A stretch of DNA of 64,000 nt from Castellaniella hirudinis (GCF_042651965.1 NZ_JBHSDY010000011.1:163100-227099), one strand, 5' to 3'; counted from the first letter of the stretch, positions 50,845 to 59,772 are shown. Notes: generated from the sequence alone by a model not told the origin. Numbers and translations are program-made.

Positions 50845-51941
50845 TGAAACCCCTGCGTATCCTCCATGCCGAGGCGGCGACGGGCTTCGCGGGCCAGGAA
50901 CGCTATATCTTCCGCCTGATGAACGCGTTGCGCGACCGGGGGCATCACGTGCAGGCCGTCTGCCAGCCGCATGCCCAACTGGCGCGCGAGCTCCGGCAGG
51001 CGGGGTTCCTGGTGGACACGCTGGAAATGGATGGACCCTGGAACCATGCCAAGGGCCTGCCGCGCCTGGTGCGCCTGTTGCGGCAGGGCGATTTCGACGT
51101 GGTCAATACCCATAGCCGCCGCGAAACCTTGCTGGTCGGCGCCGCCGCCCGCCTGGCGCGCGTGCCCCTGGTGGTGCGGACCCGGCATCTGGCCAAGCCC
51201 GTGGGGTCCTTGCTGGCGTATACCGGGGTGCCGCGCCGGGTGATCGCCCCCAGTGAGTTCGTGCGTCAGCATCTGATCGGGCGGGGTGTGCCACCTGGTT
51301 ACGTCGCGGTCGTGCCGCCTGCAGTAGACTTTCCTGACCCCATGCCGGCGCCTGTCCTGCGGGCTGAGCTGGGGCTGGATGCGCAGGCGGTCATCGTCGG
51401 CAGCGTCGGTGTGTTGCGGGCCGAAAAAGGGCATGAACAATTGATCGAAGCCATGCTGCCGGTGTTGCGCAAAGATGCCCGCGTGCATCTGGTCATCGTG
51501 GGCGGCGGCGATGCGGCGTTGTCCCGTTTACGCGATCAGGCGGCTTCGGCCGGTCTGGCGGACCGGATTCATCTCCTGGGCGCCCGGTCCGATGTGCCGG
51601 CGCTGCTGCCGGATTTCGACGTGTTCGCCCTGGCGACGCATATCGAAGCCTCGGGCACGGTCTTTGTCGAGGCGGGGGCCGCCGGCCTTCCCGTGGTCGG
51701 CACGCGCGTCGGCGGTGTACCGGAAATGATGCAAGAAAATGAAAGCGGCCTGCTGGTGCCCCTGTTCGATATCCCGGCCCTGACCCAGGCGCTGGACCGC
51801 CTGGTTTCGGACCCCGATTTGCGTCGGCGCATGGGCCGCGCCGGACGGCGTTATTGCCTGGAGGACGGCCGTTTCACCCGGGAGGCGCTGGGCGAGCGGA
51901 CCGAACGCTGTTACCGTCAGTGGTTGGAGGAACTTGCCTGA
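50841..51941 (+). CDS. Glycosyltransferase family 4, copy 1 of a paralogous pair
   Basis: A 366-aa GT-B retaining transferase. N-domain: RILHAEAATGFAGQERYIFRLM, FDVVNTHSRRETLLVG, VVRTRHLAKPVGSLLAYTGVP. C-domain: GSVGVLRAEKGHEQLIEAM and the nucleotide-sugar E-x7-E motif in EASGTVFVEAGAAGLPVVGTRVGGVPE. It is closely similar to the protein at 52851-53951. ATG 50841 overlaps the GT25 stop. Probably LPS core or O-antigen assembly at the inner membrane. Confidence 0.9.
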   Translation: MMKPLRILHAEAATGFAGQERYIFRLMNALRDRGHHVQAVCQPHAQLARELRQAGFLVDTLEMDGPWNHAKGLPRLVRLLRQGDFDVVNTHSRRETLLVGAAARLARVPLVVRTRHLAKPVGSLLAYTGVPRRVIAPSEFVRQHLIGRGVPPGYVAVVPPAVDFPDPMPAPVLRAELGLDAQAVIVGSVGVLRAEKGHEQLIEAMLPVLRKDARVHLVIVGGGDAALSRLRDQAASAGLADRIHLLGARSDVPALLPDFDVFALATHIEASGTVFVEAGAAGLPVVGTRVGGVPEMMQENESGLLVPLFDIPALTQALDRLVSDPDLRRRMGRAGRRYCLEDGRFTREALGERTERCYRQWLEELA

Positions 51942-52780
51942 TGGCCGCCCACATCGTCCCTGTCCTGATGTACCACCATGTCCGCCCGGAGGGCGGCATG
52001 ATCGCGGCGACGCCCGAACACTTCGAGGACCAGTTGCGCTGGCTGGCGCGCCGCGGCTATCACGCCCTGGGCACGGCGGAATTCATCCGCCACCTGCAGC
52101 AGGGCGGTGCGCCGCGCCGCTCGGTGCTGATCACGTTCGACGACGGCTATCTGGACAACTGGGTCTATGCCGAGCCTTTGCTGCGCCGCTATGGCATGCG
52201 GGCGACGGTGTTCGTCGTGACCGGGTGGGTGGGCGAAGGCCCGGTCCGACCGCAACTGGGTGACCAGGAGCCGCTGCCCGAGACACCCGAGCATCGGGAC
52301 TGCGAACGGCGCATCGAAGCGGGCCGCGCCGACGAGGCCATTCTGCGCTGGTCCGAAATCCAGGCCATGCAGGACAAGGGCGTGATCGAGTTTCACAGCC
52401 ATACGCATACCCATACCCGCTGGGACCAACGAGACGCCGCGACCAAGAACGCGCATATGCGCGATGAGCTGGCCCAGTCGCGGGATTGCCTGCGCCGGCA
52501 TCTGGGCGAGGTCTCCGACCAGCTTTGCTGGCCGCAAGGCTATTTCGACGACGATTACGTCCGACTCGCCCAGGAGGCCGGTTTCCGCCATCTGTATACG
52601 ACACGCGCCTTCGGCCGTAATCGGCAGGGCACCGACCCGGCCTCGATCTTTCGCTTCGCCGTCCGCGACACCAGCGGCGCATCGCTGGGGCGCCGTGTCC
52701 AGGTGGCGGCGAACCCAGTGCTGGCCCCCGTGTTCAATCGCTGGAAGCGCTGGAAACGAGGGCAGCATTATGGCGATTGA
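51941..52780 (+). CDS. Polysaccharide deacetylase 1
   Basis: A 279-aa NodB-like carbohydrate esterase family 4 protein. The metal/catalytic motif is LITFDDGYLDNWVY (Asp pair) with the HxxxH-like EFHSHTHTHTRW; LMYHHVRPEGG near the N-terminus and GYFDDDYVRLAQEAGFRHLYTT fit the family. No signal peptide, so it probably works on a lipid-linked sugar in the cytosol, for example GlcNAc to GlcN. One-base overlap with the preceding GT4 gene. Confidence 0.9.
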   Translation: MAAHIVPVLMYHHVRPEGGMIAATPEHFEDQLRWLARRGYHALGTAEFIRHLQQGGAPRRSVLITFDDGYLDNWVYAEPLLRRYGMRATVFVVTGWVGEGPVRPQLGDQEPLPETPEHRDCERRIEAGRADEAILRWSEIQAMQDKGVIEFHSHTHTHTRWDQRDAATKNAHMRDELAQSRDCLRRHLGEVSDQLCWPQGYFDDDYVRLAQEAGFRHLYTTRAFGRNRQGTDPASIFRFAVRDTSGASLGRRVQVAANPVLAPVFNRWKRWKRGQHYGD

Positions 52781-52850
52781 ACTGTTCAGGCCCGTGCGCG
52801 GGCGGGTGAAGATGGCCGGCGCATGACGCGGTTCGTCTTCGTGGCTTCCG
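52781..52850 (+). other. Short gap with fragmentary reading frames
   Basis: Two tiny frames cover this gap: 52770-52826 (18 codons, MAIELFRPVRGRVKMAGA) and one starting at 52823. Neither has a ribosome binding site or a clear family. It is the first real break in the otherwise overlapping cluster, so it may mark an old insertion, duplication or deletion point. Confidence 0.35.
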
Positions 52851-53951
52851 ATGAAATCCTTGCATGTTCTCCATTCAGAAGCGGCGACCGGATGGGGTGG
52901 CCAGGAAAACCGCATTTTCAAGGAAATGTGCGCCATGCGGACGGCGGGCCATCATATGGAGGCGCTGTGCCAGCCGCATGCCCGCCTGGCGCAATGCTTG
53001 CGCGATGAAGGTTTTCAGGTTCACACCTTGCTGATGGACGGCCCGCGCAATTATTTCCGTGGCGTATACCGAGTCCGCCGTCTCCTGAGGGCAGGGCACT
53101 TTGACGTCCTGAATACCCATAGCCGGCGCGATACCTTGCTGGCCGGGGTGGCGGGGCGCCTGGCCGGGACGCCCTTGATCGTCCGCACCCGGCACTTGGC
53201 GGTCAAGCCGGGCTCTTTATTGTCGTATACGGGGGTGCCGCATCGCGTGATTGCAATCAGCGAGTATGTGCGGCGCCTGCTGCTGGACCGGCGTGTCGAT
53301 CCGGCGCGCGTCGAGACGATCTACACTGCGATTCCTTTATCCTCCGTGGTAGAGTGCTCCAGCCTTCGGCATGAATTGGGGGTGCCCGCGGATGCGATCG
53401 TCGTCGGTTGCGTGGCTGTGATGCGCGATAAGAAAGGACATCGCGCGCTGATCGACGCCATGGCTGCCTCATTATTACGGCGACCGGATGTCTTCCTGGT
53501 GCTGGTCGGGGACGGTTCCCCCTTGCTGGAGGAATTGCGGGCCTACGTGCGTGCGCGAGGCTTGCAAGACAAAGTCCTGTTTACCGGCAGGCGCTCCGAC
53601 ATCCCCAATGTGCTGGCCGGCTTCGATATTTTTGCGCTGGCCACGGAGCAGGAGGCGCTGGGGACGTCTTTCATCGAAGCGGGTGCGGCGGGTCTGCCCG
53701 TTGTCGGGACGGACGTAGGCGGCGTTCCTGAGGTCGTAGCGCATGGCGTCACCGGCTTGCTGGTGCCCGTGCATGATCAGGACGCCTTGGAAAACGCGAT
53801 TCGGACGCTGGTCGAGAACCCTGCCCGTTGTCGCTCGATGGGGCGGGCCGGGATGCGGGCAGTGCGCGGTTCCGATCGTTTTACAGCGGAGGGCATGGTC
53901 CGTCGGACGGAGCAGTGCTACAGCCGCTGGCTCAAGGAGAGGACGCAGTGA
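52851..53951 (+). CDS. Glycosyltransferase family 4, copy 2 of the pair
   Basis: A 366-aa GT-B transferase, the same length as copy 1 and sharing its layout: LHVLHSEAATGWGGQENRIFKEM, FDVLNTHSRRDTLLAGVAG, IVRTRHLAVKPGSLLSYTGVPHR, and the EQEALGTSFIEAGAAGLPVVGTDVGGVPE block. The match over the whole length indicates tandem duplication followed by divergence. No Shine-Dalgarno precedes ATG 52851. Codon choice looks slightly less GC-biased than copy 1. Confidence 0.89.
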   Translation: MKSLHVLHSEAATGWGGQENRIFKEMCAMRTAGHHMEALCQPHARLAQCLRDEGFQVHTLLMDGPRNYFRGVYRVRRLLRAGHFDVLNTHSRRDTLLAGVAGRLAGTPLIVRTRHLAVKPGSLLSYTGVPHRVIAISEYVRRLLLDRRVDPARVETIYTAIPLSSVVECSSLRHELGVPADAIVVGCVAVMRDKKGHRALIDAMAASLLRRPDVFLVLVGDGSPLLEELRAYVRARGLQDKVLFTGRRSDIPNVLAGFDIFALATEQEALGTSFIEAGAAGLPVVGTDVGGVPEVVAHGVTGLLVPVHDQDALENAIRTLVENPARCRSMGRAGMRAVRGSDRFTAEGMVRRTEQCYSRWLKERTQ

Positions 53952-54018
53952 ACAGGAGGCTGGATGCGGTCATCACGATCAGGGCTGGGCTGATGCACGG
54001 CCCTGTGCAAATTCGATC
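53952..54018. other. Gap with no gene
   Basis: 67 nt between two glycosyltransferase genes. A 24-codon frame from GTG 53948 has no features. Nothing else seen. Confidence 0.4.
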
Positions 54019-54789
54019 ATGAAACTGTCCGTCATCATCATCACCAAGAACGAGGCTGCGCATATCGGCGATTGCCTCGACTCCGTGGCTTTCGCCGACG
54101 AAATCGTCGTGCTGGATTCCGGCAGCACGGACGCGACGTGCGAGATCGCCCGGGCGCGGGGCGCGCGGGTCGAGGTCTCGCCGGATTGGCCGGGCTTCGG
54201 TCCGCAAAAAAACCGGGCGCTGGACCTGGCCGCCGGCGACTGGGTGCTGTCCATCGATGCCGACGAGCGCGTGCCCCCGGAATTGGCCCTGTCCATTCAG
54301 CAGGCCGTCCGGGCGCCCGCTGCCGAGGGCTACCGGGTTGCCCGGCTGTCCAATTTCTGCGGCCGCTGGATCCGTCACAGCGGCTGGTGGCCCGATTATG
54401 TCGTGCGCCTGTTCCGCCGCGATGCGGGGCGTTTTACCGACGCGGCCGTGCATGAGCACGTCGAGGTCCAAGGGCGGATGGGCACCCTGTCCGGGCATTT
54501 CCTGCATTACCCCTACGCCACCCTGGAAGTCTTCATCGACAAGATCAATCGCTATTCCACCGAGGCCGCGCACGGCGCCTTCGCGCGGGGGCGACGGACG
54601 TCGGTGCTGGGGCCGTTCGGCCACGGCGCCTGGACGTTCATCCGCCATTACCTGTTGCGGCGAGGCTTCCTGGACGGCTGGCAAGGCCTGGTGCTGGCGG
54701 GGATGGCCGCGACCGGCAGCTTTTATCGTTACGTCAAACTATACTGGCTGGGCAAGCAACCCCCATCGGCGAGCGCGGATGAGGCATGA
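54019..54789 (+). CDS. Glycosyltransferase family 2 (WaaE/KdtX-like)
   Basis: A 256-aa GT-A inverting transferase resembling WaaE/LgtF, which adds beta-1,4-glucose to heptose I of the LPS inner core. KLSVIIITKNEAAHIGDCLDSV, DEIVVLDSGSTDATCEIA, PQKNRALDLAAGDWVLSIDADERV (DxD metal site), and RWIRHSGWWPDYVVRLFRR are characteristic, as is the C-terminal SFYRYVKLYWLGK. The stop overlaps the next GT4 gene (ATGA). Confidence 0.9.
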   Translation: MKLSVIIITKNEAAHIGDCLDSVAFADEIVVLDSGSTDATCEIARARGARVEVSPDWPGFGPQKNRALDLAAGDWVLSIDADERVPPELALSIQQAVRAPAAEGYRVARLSNFCGRWIRHSGWWPDYVVRLFRRDAGRFTDAAVHEHVEVQGRMGTLSGHFLHYPYATLEVFIDKINRYSTEAAHGAFARGRRTSVLGPFGHGAWTFIRHYLLRRGFLDGWQGLVLAGMAATGSFYRYVKLYWLGKQPPSASADEA

Positions 54790-55898
54790 AGATTCTGTAC
54801 ACCAATTTCCATCCCTTCAACGGGGGCGGGCACACGACCTATGTCACCAATCTGGCCCGTTCCTTCCAGGGGGAGCATCAAGTCACAGTCGCGACGCCGG
54901 CCACCAGCCGCCTGCATGAACAGGTTCAGCGGATTCCCGGCGTGCGTGTCTGGAATACGTCGTTCCGCACACGCATCACGCCCATGCTGGGCGAAGTGCT
55001 GGCGTTGCGCGCCCTGCTGCGTCAGGAACGTTTCGACCTCGTCCATGTGAATGGTTCCTCCGATCACCGCCAGGCCATGCTGGCCCGCCTGGGGTTGCGG
55101 CGTCCGCCGCGCATCGTCTGGACCAAGCACAACACCATGCCGGTCGGCAGCCTGGGCAACCGGCTGCGGGCGTGGGCCGGTACGGATGGCGCGATCGGCG
55201 TCTGCGACTATGTCTGCCGGCAGTTGATGGATTCGAGCTATGGCGCAGGCCTGGCGCAGACGATCCGCCTGGGCGTGGATACGGATTGGTTCTGCCCCCA
55301 GTCCGACAGTGCGCGCGCCCGGGCGCGGCGTGAATTGCTGGGCGAACTGTCCGACGACGTGCTCGTGCTGGGCAGTGTGGGCGGGACGGATCGTGAAAAG
55401 GGCTGGCTGACGCTGGTCCAGGCCCTGGCGCGTGTGCCGATCGACCAGCGCAGGCGCTTCCGTGTGCTGGTGGCCGGAGATCCGCCCCGTGGCACTTTGC
55501 CGCAGGAAGTGGAGGCCTTGGGGATGAGCGCCTATACGGTGTTCCCCGGCCTGGTGGATGATCCGCGCCGCATCCTGGCGGCCAGCGACGTCGGTTTCGT
55601 GCTGTCCTTCCAGGAAGCCGGGTCGTATGCGGCCTGCGAGTCGCTGTCCATGGGACTGCCCACCCTGGTGTCGGATGCCGGCGGCCTGCCTGAACTGGTG
55701 CGCAACGGCGTGGACGGCTGGGTGGTGCCGGCGGGCGACGTCGAGACCCTGCGGCGCTGGCTGATGGCGCAGTTGGCCGCACCGGCCAATCCGGCGATGG
55801 CCGGTGCGGCCAGAGAGCGTGCCCTGGCCCTGTTTTCCCTGCCCGAGCTTTCCCGCCAGACGATGGCGTTTTACCAGCGCGTCTGCGCGCGGGCCTGA
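54786..55898 (+). CDS. Glycosyltransferase family 4, third copy
   Basis: A 370-aa GT4 protein, more distant from the tandem pair. MKILYTNFHPFNGGGHTTYVTNLA, FDLVHVNGSSDHRQAML, WTKHNTMPVGSL, GSVGGTDREKGWLTLVQAL and the EAGSYAACESLSMGLPTLVSDAGGLPE block. Probably LPS core; donor unknown. Confidence 0.88.
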   Translation: MKILYTNFHPFNGGGHTTYVTNLARSFQGEHQVTVATPATSRLHEQVQRIPGVRVWNTSFRTRITPMLGEVLALRALLRQERFDLVHVNGSSDHRQAMLARLGLRRPPRIVWTKHNTMPVGSLGNRLRAWAGTDGAIGVCDYVCRQLMDSSYGAGLAQTIRLGVDTDWFCPQSDSARARARRELLGELSDDVLVLGSVGGTDREKGWLTLVQALARVPIDQRRRFRVLVAGDPPRGTLPQEVEALGMSAYTVFPGLVDDPRRILAASDVGFVLSFQEAGSYAACESLSMGLPTLVSDAGGLPELVRNGVDGWVVPAGDVETLRRWLMAQLAAPANPAMAGAARERALALFSLPELSRQTMAFYQRVCARA

Positions 55899-55909
55899 TC
55901 GTGCCCCGA

Positions 55910-55922
55910 TATAATCCGCAGA
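55910..55922 (+). promoter_or_regulatory. Internal -10 box at the second deacetylase start
   Basis: A perfect TATAAT (55910-55915) lies 6 nt before the ATG at 55922. It could start a leaderless or near-leaderless mRNA within the cluster. No clear -35. Confidence 0.45.
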
Positions 55923-56683
55923 TGATCCCTATCCTCATGTACCACCAGATCGGGGAACCCGGCCCTCGCGGGACGCCCTATCGCGGGCTGACCGTGCATC
56001 CCCGGGATTTCCGGCGGCAGATGCTCTGGTTGCGGCGCCTGGGCTACCGGGGGCTGTCGATGGCCCGGCTGGGTCCCTATCTGCGCGGGGAAAAACAGGG
56101 CAAGGTCGTCGGCATCACCTTTGACGACGGCTATGCCAACGTGCTGGAAAACGCGGTGCCGGTGCTCGAAGAATGTGGTTTCCTGGCCACCAACTATTTC
56201 GTCGTCCGCCAACTGGGCGGCAGCAACGTCTGGGACGCCGACGAGGGGGTGCCGCCTTCGCCGCTCATGGATGTCGCGGGCTTGCGCGCCTGGGCGGCCG
56301 CCGGCCACGAGGTCGGCTCGCATACCTTGAATCATCCTGACCTGTCGCGCATTTCGCCGGAACTGGCCGTCAACGAGATCCGCGATTCACGCGAGGCCCT
56401 GGAGCAGATCGCGGGCGCCCCGGTGCGGGCGTTCTGTTATCCCTACGGCCATTTCACCGCTGCGCTGGCGGATGTCACGCGTGAGGCCGGTTACGACAGC
56501 GCCACGACGACTGCACGCGGATTGGCGCGGCTGGATGATGATCCCTACGCCTTGCCGCGTGTCGCCGTCATGCGCTCGACGCATTTGCTGCGCTTTCTGC
56601 AGAAATGCCTGACGCGGCTGGAAGACGGCAAGCGCCGGCGCGATGAGCGCCGGCCGATCGTTGCGCCGCCGGGGGTCGCATGA
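55922..56683 (+). CDS. Polysaccharide deacetylase 2
   Basis: A 253-aa CE4 protein: MIPILMYHQIGEPGPRG, GITFDDGYANVLENAVP (catalytic Asp pair), EVGSHTLNHPDLSRI (metal His pair), FCYPYGHFTAALADVTREAGYDSATTT. Only distantly like deacetylase 1. ATG 55922 is preferred; an in-frame GTG at 55901 lies upstream of the -10 box. No signal peptide. The 3' end overlaps the next GT4 gene. Confidence 0.88.
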   Translation: MIPILMYHQIGEPGPRGTPYRGLTVHPRDFRRQMLWLRRLGYRGLSMARLGPYLRGEKQGKVVGITFDDGYANVLENAVPVLEECGFLATNYFVVRQLGGSNVWDADEGVPPSPLMDVAGLRAWAAAGHEVGSHTLNHPDLSRISPELAVNEIRDSREALEQIAGAPVRAFCYPYGHFTAALADVTREAGYDSATTTARGLARLDDDPYALPRVAVMRSTHLLRFLQKCLTRLEDGKRRRDERRPIVAPPGVA

Positions 56684-57882
56684 GCGCCGGTCCGGCGTCC
56701 GCCGGCGCAGCGGCCGCCGCGGCCCCGGCGCCGGCTTCCCTGTCCATCGCCTTCGTCGTCGATCGCTTCGGCAACCGCTATGGCGGGGCCGAAGCCTATG
56801 GCGTGGAACTGATGCGGGAACTGGCCGCTGCCGGCCATCGGGTCACGGTCTTCGCCCGGGCATACGATCCCGCCTGTGATCTGCAACTGCCGTTCCGGCC
56901 GATCGCCATCGGCCGGCGCTGGCCCAGCTGGATCCGGGTCTGGCTGTTCGCGCGGCGCGCAGCGCGCGCCACGCGGGGCGGCTACGACATCGTCCATTCC
57001 CATATGAACGGCTGGTGCGGCGACGTCGAAGTCGTGCACGTGACGCCGGTGCGCTATCGCTGGCGCGTGCAAGCGATGTCCAGCCTGCGGCGCCGGCTGT
57101 CCTGCATCAGCCCCCGTGTCCGGACCTACCTGGGCCTGGAGGCCCGGCGCGTGGCGCCGCGTCCCGGCCATCGGGTCGTGGCGGTGTCGCAGTTGATCGC
57201 GCATCAGTTGGCGCAGGCTTACGGCCCGGCCCTGGTCGCGCCCGTGATCGCGCCGGGCGTGGCGCAGGCCGAGCCGGTCGCGCCTGAACAGCGTCGCCGG
57301 ACACGCGCCGACCTGGGCCTGCCGGCCGATGGCACGCTCTGCCTGCTGGTGGCGCGCAATCCCATGCGCAAGGGGCTGCCGACCGTGCTGCAGGCCTTGG
57401 CCGAACTGCCCGATGACGTGTTGTTGCTGGTGGTGGGCGCCAACGCGGCGGCGCGCGAATGCGTGGCCCGCGCCTCCGAGTCCGTGCGCAGCCGGGTCCA
57501 TCTGGTGGCGGAAACCTCTCAGGTGGCCCCGTACTACCAGGCGGCCGATCTGTACGTGCATCCCACCCTGAACGACAGCTTCGGCATGGCGCCCCTGGAG
57601 GCCATGTCCTTCGGCTTGCCGGTGATCCTCAGCCCTGCGCCCTGGTGCGGTTTCGCCCAGTATGTCCAGCCCGAGACCGAGGCCCTGGTCCTCAGCCACC
57701 CTGAACGTGCGGATGAACTGGCGCAGGCCATCGAGCGGCTGCGCTCCGATGCGGCGCTGCGCGCGCGGCTGGAAGCCGGTGCGCGGGACGTGCTGGCCCG
57801 CCATGCCTGGCCGGAGGTCGCCCGCCAGTATCTGGACGTTTACGCTGACATCCTGCGTGAACGCGGCGGCGCGGCATCCTGA
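56680..57882 (+). CDS. Glycosyltransferase family 4, fourth copy
   Basis: A 400-aa GT4 protein with an Ala/Pro-rich N-terminal leader (about 20 residues) before SIAFVVDRFGNRYGGAEAYGVELMREL. YDIVHSHMNGWCGDVEVVHVTPV, LLVARNPMRKGLPTVLQAL and the DSFGMAPLEAMSFGLPVILS donor motif are seen. It ends the dnaE-linked cluster, facing the minus-strand DUF218 gene. Confidence 0.88.
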   Translation: MSAGPASAGAAAAAAPAPASLSIAFVVDRFGNRYGGAEAYGVELMRELAAAGHRVTVFARAYDPACDLQLPFRPIAIGRRWPSWIRVWLFARRAARATRGGYDIVHSHMNGWCGDVEVVHVTPVRYRWRVQAMSSLRRRLSCISPRVRTYLGLEARRVAPRPGHRVVAVSQLIAHQLAQAYGPALVAPVIAPGVAQAEPVAPEQRRRTRADLGLPADGTLCLLVARNPMRKGLPTVLQALAELPDDVLLLVVGANAAARECVARASESVRSRVHLVAETSQVAPYYQAADLYVHPTLNDSFGMAPLEAMSFGLPVILSPAPWCGFAQYVQPETEALVLSHPERADELAQAIERLRSDAALRARLEAGARDVLARHAWPEVARQYLDVYADILRERGGAAS

Positions 57883-57947
57883 AGCGCCCTTGATTGAGGC
57901 GCCCCTGATGCGACGGGCGCGACGCGCGCCAACTGCCGGTCCGGCTC
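57883..57947. other. Convergent gap with GC-rich hairpin
   Basis: GGCGCG-acg-CGCGCC (57916-57930), plus GCGCC/GGCGC flanks just before. No T-run, so any terminator role is uncertain. Confidence 0.3.
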
Positions 57948-58712
57948 TCAGGCCCAGCCGCGCGCCCAGTAGACCAGCAGCCCCAGGTATTCCTTGATGA
58001 TCGAACGGCTGGCGTTCAGCGCGCGCATGTTCGGCAGCCAGAACGCGAAGCCGGGGTCGTCAGGGACGACGATCTGGGGCGGCGAGGCCGCCGCGATCGG
58101 GTTCAGGCCTTGCTTCTGGAAACTGGCCATCGACCGGGGCATGTGCAGGGCGGAAGTCACCAGCAGGAAACGCTCGATGCCCTGGTCGCGCAGCAGCCGG
58201 GCCGTGTAGACCGCGTTTTCGCGCGTGGTGTCGCTCTGGTTTTCCTTCATGATGGCCTGGGCGGGCACGCCGTCGCGTTCCAGGGCCGACGCCATCATGG
58301 CGGCCTCGCTCTGGCCGCCGTCCAGGGCGGCTCCGGACACGATCACCAGCGGCGCGCGGCCCGCCGCGTAGAGCTGGGCCGCCGTATCGGTGCGTACGAT
58401 CGCCGTGTCGCGATCATAGGGTTCGAACCAGTTGCGCCGGCCGTTGGCGGAATTGCCCCCCAGGACGACGATTGCCTGGGCTGTGGGCATCGCCGGCGCC
58501 GGCTTGTACGGGTAGCGCTGTTCCAGCAGGCCGCCGGCCCACAGCGAGGTGGTCGGCAGGGACCAGAACAGCACCCAGGCCAGGGCGCCGGCCGCCAGGA
58601 TGCCGGATGTCTTGCGCCAGCGCAGGATGAACAGGAGCAGGGCCAGCACCAGCAGGGTGACCGACAGGTTCAGGGGGATCAGCAGATTGCCGAGGAAAGC
58701 AGTGATCGTCAT
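57948..58712 (-). CDS. DUF218/YdcF-ElyC family membrane protein
   Basis: A 254-aa protein with two N-terminal membrane segments (LSVTLLVLALLLFILRW and GILAAGALAWVLFWSLP) and a DUF218 domain: AIVVLGGNSANG, RTDTAAQLYAAGRAPLVIVSG, SDTTRENAVYTARLLRDQGIERFLLVTSALHMPRSMASFQKQG. E. coli ElyC of this family affects undecaprenyl-phosphate and envelope integrity. It overlaps the GT9 stop by 4 nt, suggesting an envelope task shared with LPS assembly. Confidence 0.88.
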   Translation of the reverse strand: MTITAFLGNLLIPLNLSVTLLVLALLLFILRWRKTSGILAAGALAWVLFWSLPTTSLWAGGLLEQRYPYKPAPAMPTAQAIVVLGGNSANGRRNWFEPYDRDTAIVRTDTAAQLYAAGRAPLVIVSGAALDGGQSEAAMMASALERDGVPAQAIMKENQSDTTRENAVYTARLLRDQGIERFLLVTSALHMPRSMASFQKQGLNPIAAASPPQIVVPDDPGFAFWLPNMRALNASRSIIKEYLGLLVYWARGWA

Positions 58713-59686
58713 GCGGCAGGCGGCGTGTCGAGGAGGTCCAGTGCGGTGGACAGGACCTCGGGGGCGGCGGGCCAGGCATCCATGCGGCCCATGCGCACGG
58801 CCCGGTTGGACCAGGGGCCGGTGCGGGCGGGATCGGTGACGCCGAACAGGGTGATCTGCCGGGCGCCGGCGGCGGCGCCCAGATGCGAGACCCCGGAGTC
58901 GTTGCAGATCACCAGGGCCGCGCGGCGGGTCAGGGCCGCGAAGGCGCCCAGCCCCAGGGGCGGCAGCAGCACGGCGGTGGGCGCGTTGTCCTGCGCGGCC
59001 CGGCGCTCGGATTCGGGGGGCGACATGGCGACCGTCAGGCCGCGCGCCTGCAGAGACCGGGTCAGGCTGTCAAAGCCCGGCCAGACTTTGACGCGGCCTT
59101 TGTGCAGTCCGGTCGCCGTGGGCGCGATCAGCACGAATTCTCCGTTGGCGAGACCCGCCTGGGCCAGCGCCCGGGACGCCTCGTCCTCGTGGGCGGCGGC
59201 GGCCTGCCAGCGCAGCTCTTCGGCGGGTTGGGGCGGCGGTTCCGGCAAGCGCCAGCGCGCCAGCGCCTGGCGGGTCAGGTGGTACCAGGATTGCACCGCG
59301 TGCAGCGGTCCGGCCGGCTTGGCGCAGGGCCAGCGCAGGATCAGGCTGCGGCCGTCGTCGCGATAGCCGGCGCAGGGGATGCCGGCGAAACGGAACACCA
59401 GGGCGCTGGACAGCGAATCGGGCAGCAACAGGCCCAGGGACCGGCCGTACGGCGCCTGCCGCCGCGTGTTGCGCACGGCCGCCCGGTCGGCGCGCCAGGC
59501 GCCCTGCATGGGGACGAAGCCGGCCAGAGGGTAGGCCGACAGCAGATCCCGCGCCCAGGGCCGGGCGCAGGCCACGACGGGCAGGCCGGTGGCGAGCAGG
59601 GCTTCCAGGCTGGGCAGGCTCATGCAGACGTCGCCGACCCAGTTGGGCAGGCGGACGTACAGGGCGGGACTGGGAGAGGGTGTCAA
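58709..59686 (-). CDS. Glycosyltransferase family 9 (LPS heptosyltransferase-like)
   Basis: A 325-aa GT9 protein like WaaF/WaaC, which add heptose to the LPS inner core. LPNWVGDVCMSLPSLEALL is the conserved N-terminus, FVLIAPTATGLHKGRVKVWPGFDSL and VICNDSGVSHLGAAAGARQITLFGVTDPARTGPW the C-terminal ADP-heptose region. The start is TTG 59686, with GGAG 8 nt upstream; no earlier ATG/GTG precedes the conserved motif. It is divergent from msbA. Confidence 0.89.
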   Translation of the reverse strand: MTPSPSPALYVRLPNWVGDVCMSLPSLEALLATGLPVVACARPWARDLLSAYPLAGFVPMQGAWRADRAAVRNTRRQAPYGRSLGLLLPDSLSSALVFRFAGIPCAGYRDDGRSLILRWPCAKPAGPLHAVQSWYHLTRQALARWRLPEPPPQPAEELRWQAAAAHEDEASRALAQAGLANGEFVLIAPTATGLHKGRVKVWPGFDSLTRSLQARGLTVAMSPPESERRAAQDNAPTAVLLPPLGLGAFAALTRRAALVICNDSGVSHLGAAAGARQITLFGVTDPARTGPWSNRAVRMGRMDAWPAAPEVLSTALDLLDTPPAA

Positions 59687-59731
59687 CGCGGCAGCTCCAG
59701 CACCCGTCGCGGTCCGAAGGCGCGAACGGGC

Positions 59732-59764
59732 TAAAATGCGTGATTCCCAAAGTATATAAGAGAG
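59732..59764 (+). promoter_or_regulatory. msbA promoter candidate and ribosome binding site
   Basis: TAAAAT at 59732-59737 is a good -10 with a weak upstream element. AAGAGAG (59758-59764) is a Shine-Dalgarno 8 nt before GTG 59773. Confidence 0.35.
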
Positions 59765-59772
59765 TGTGCCGG

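Noticed and set aside
53948..54022. A 24-codon frame between glycosyltransferase genes
   Set aside because: Too short, no conserved residues, no function suggested.
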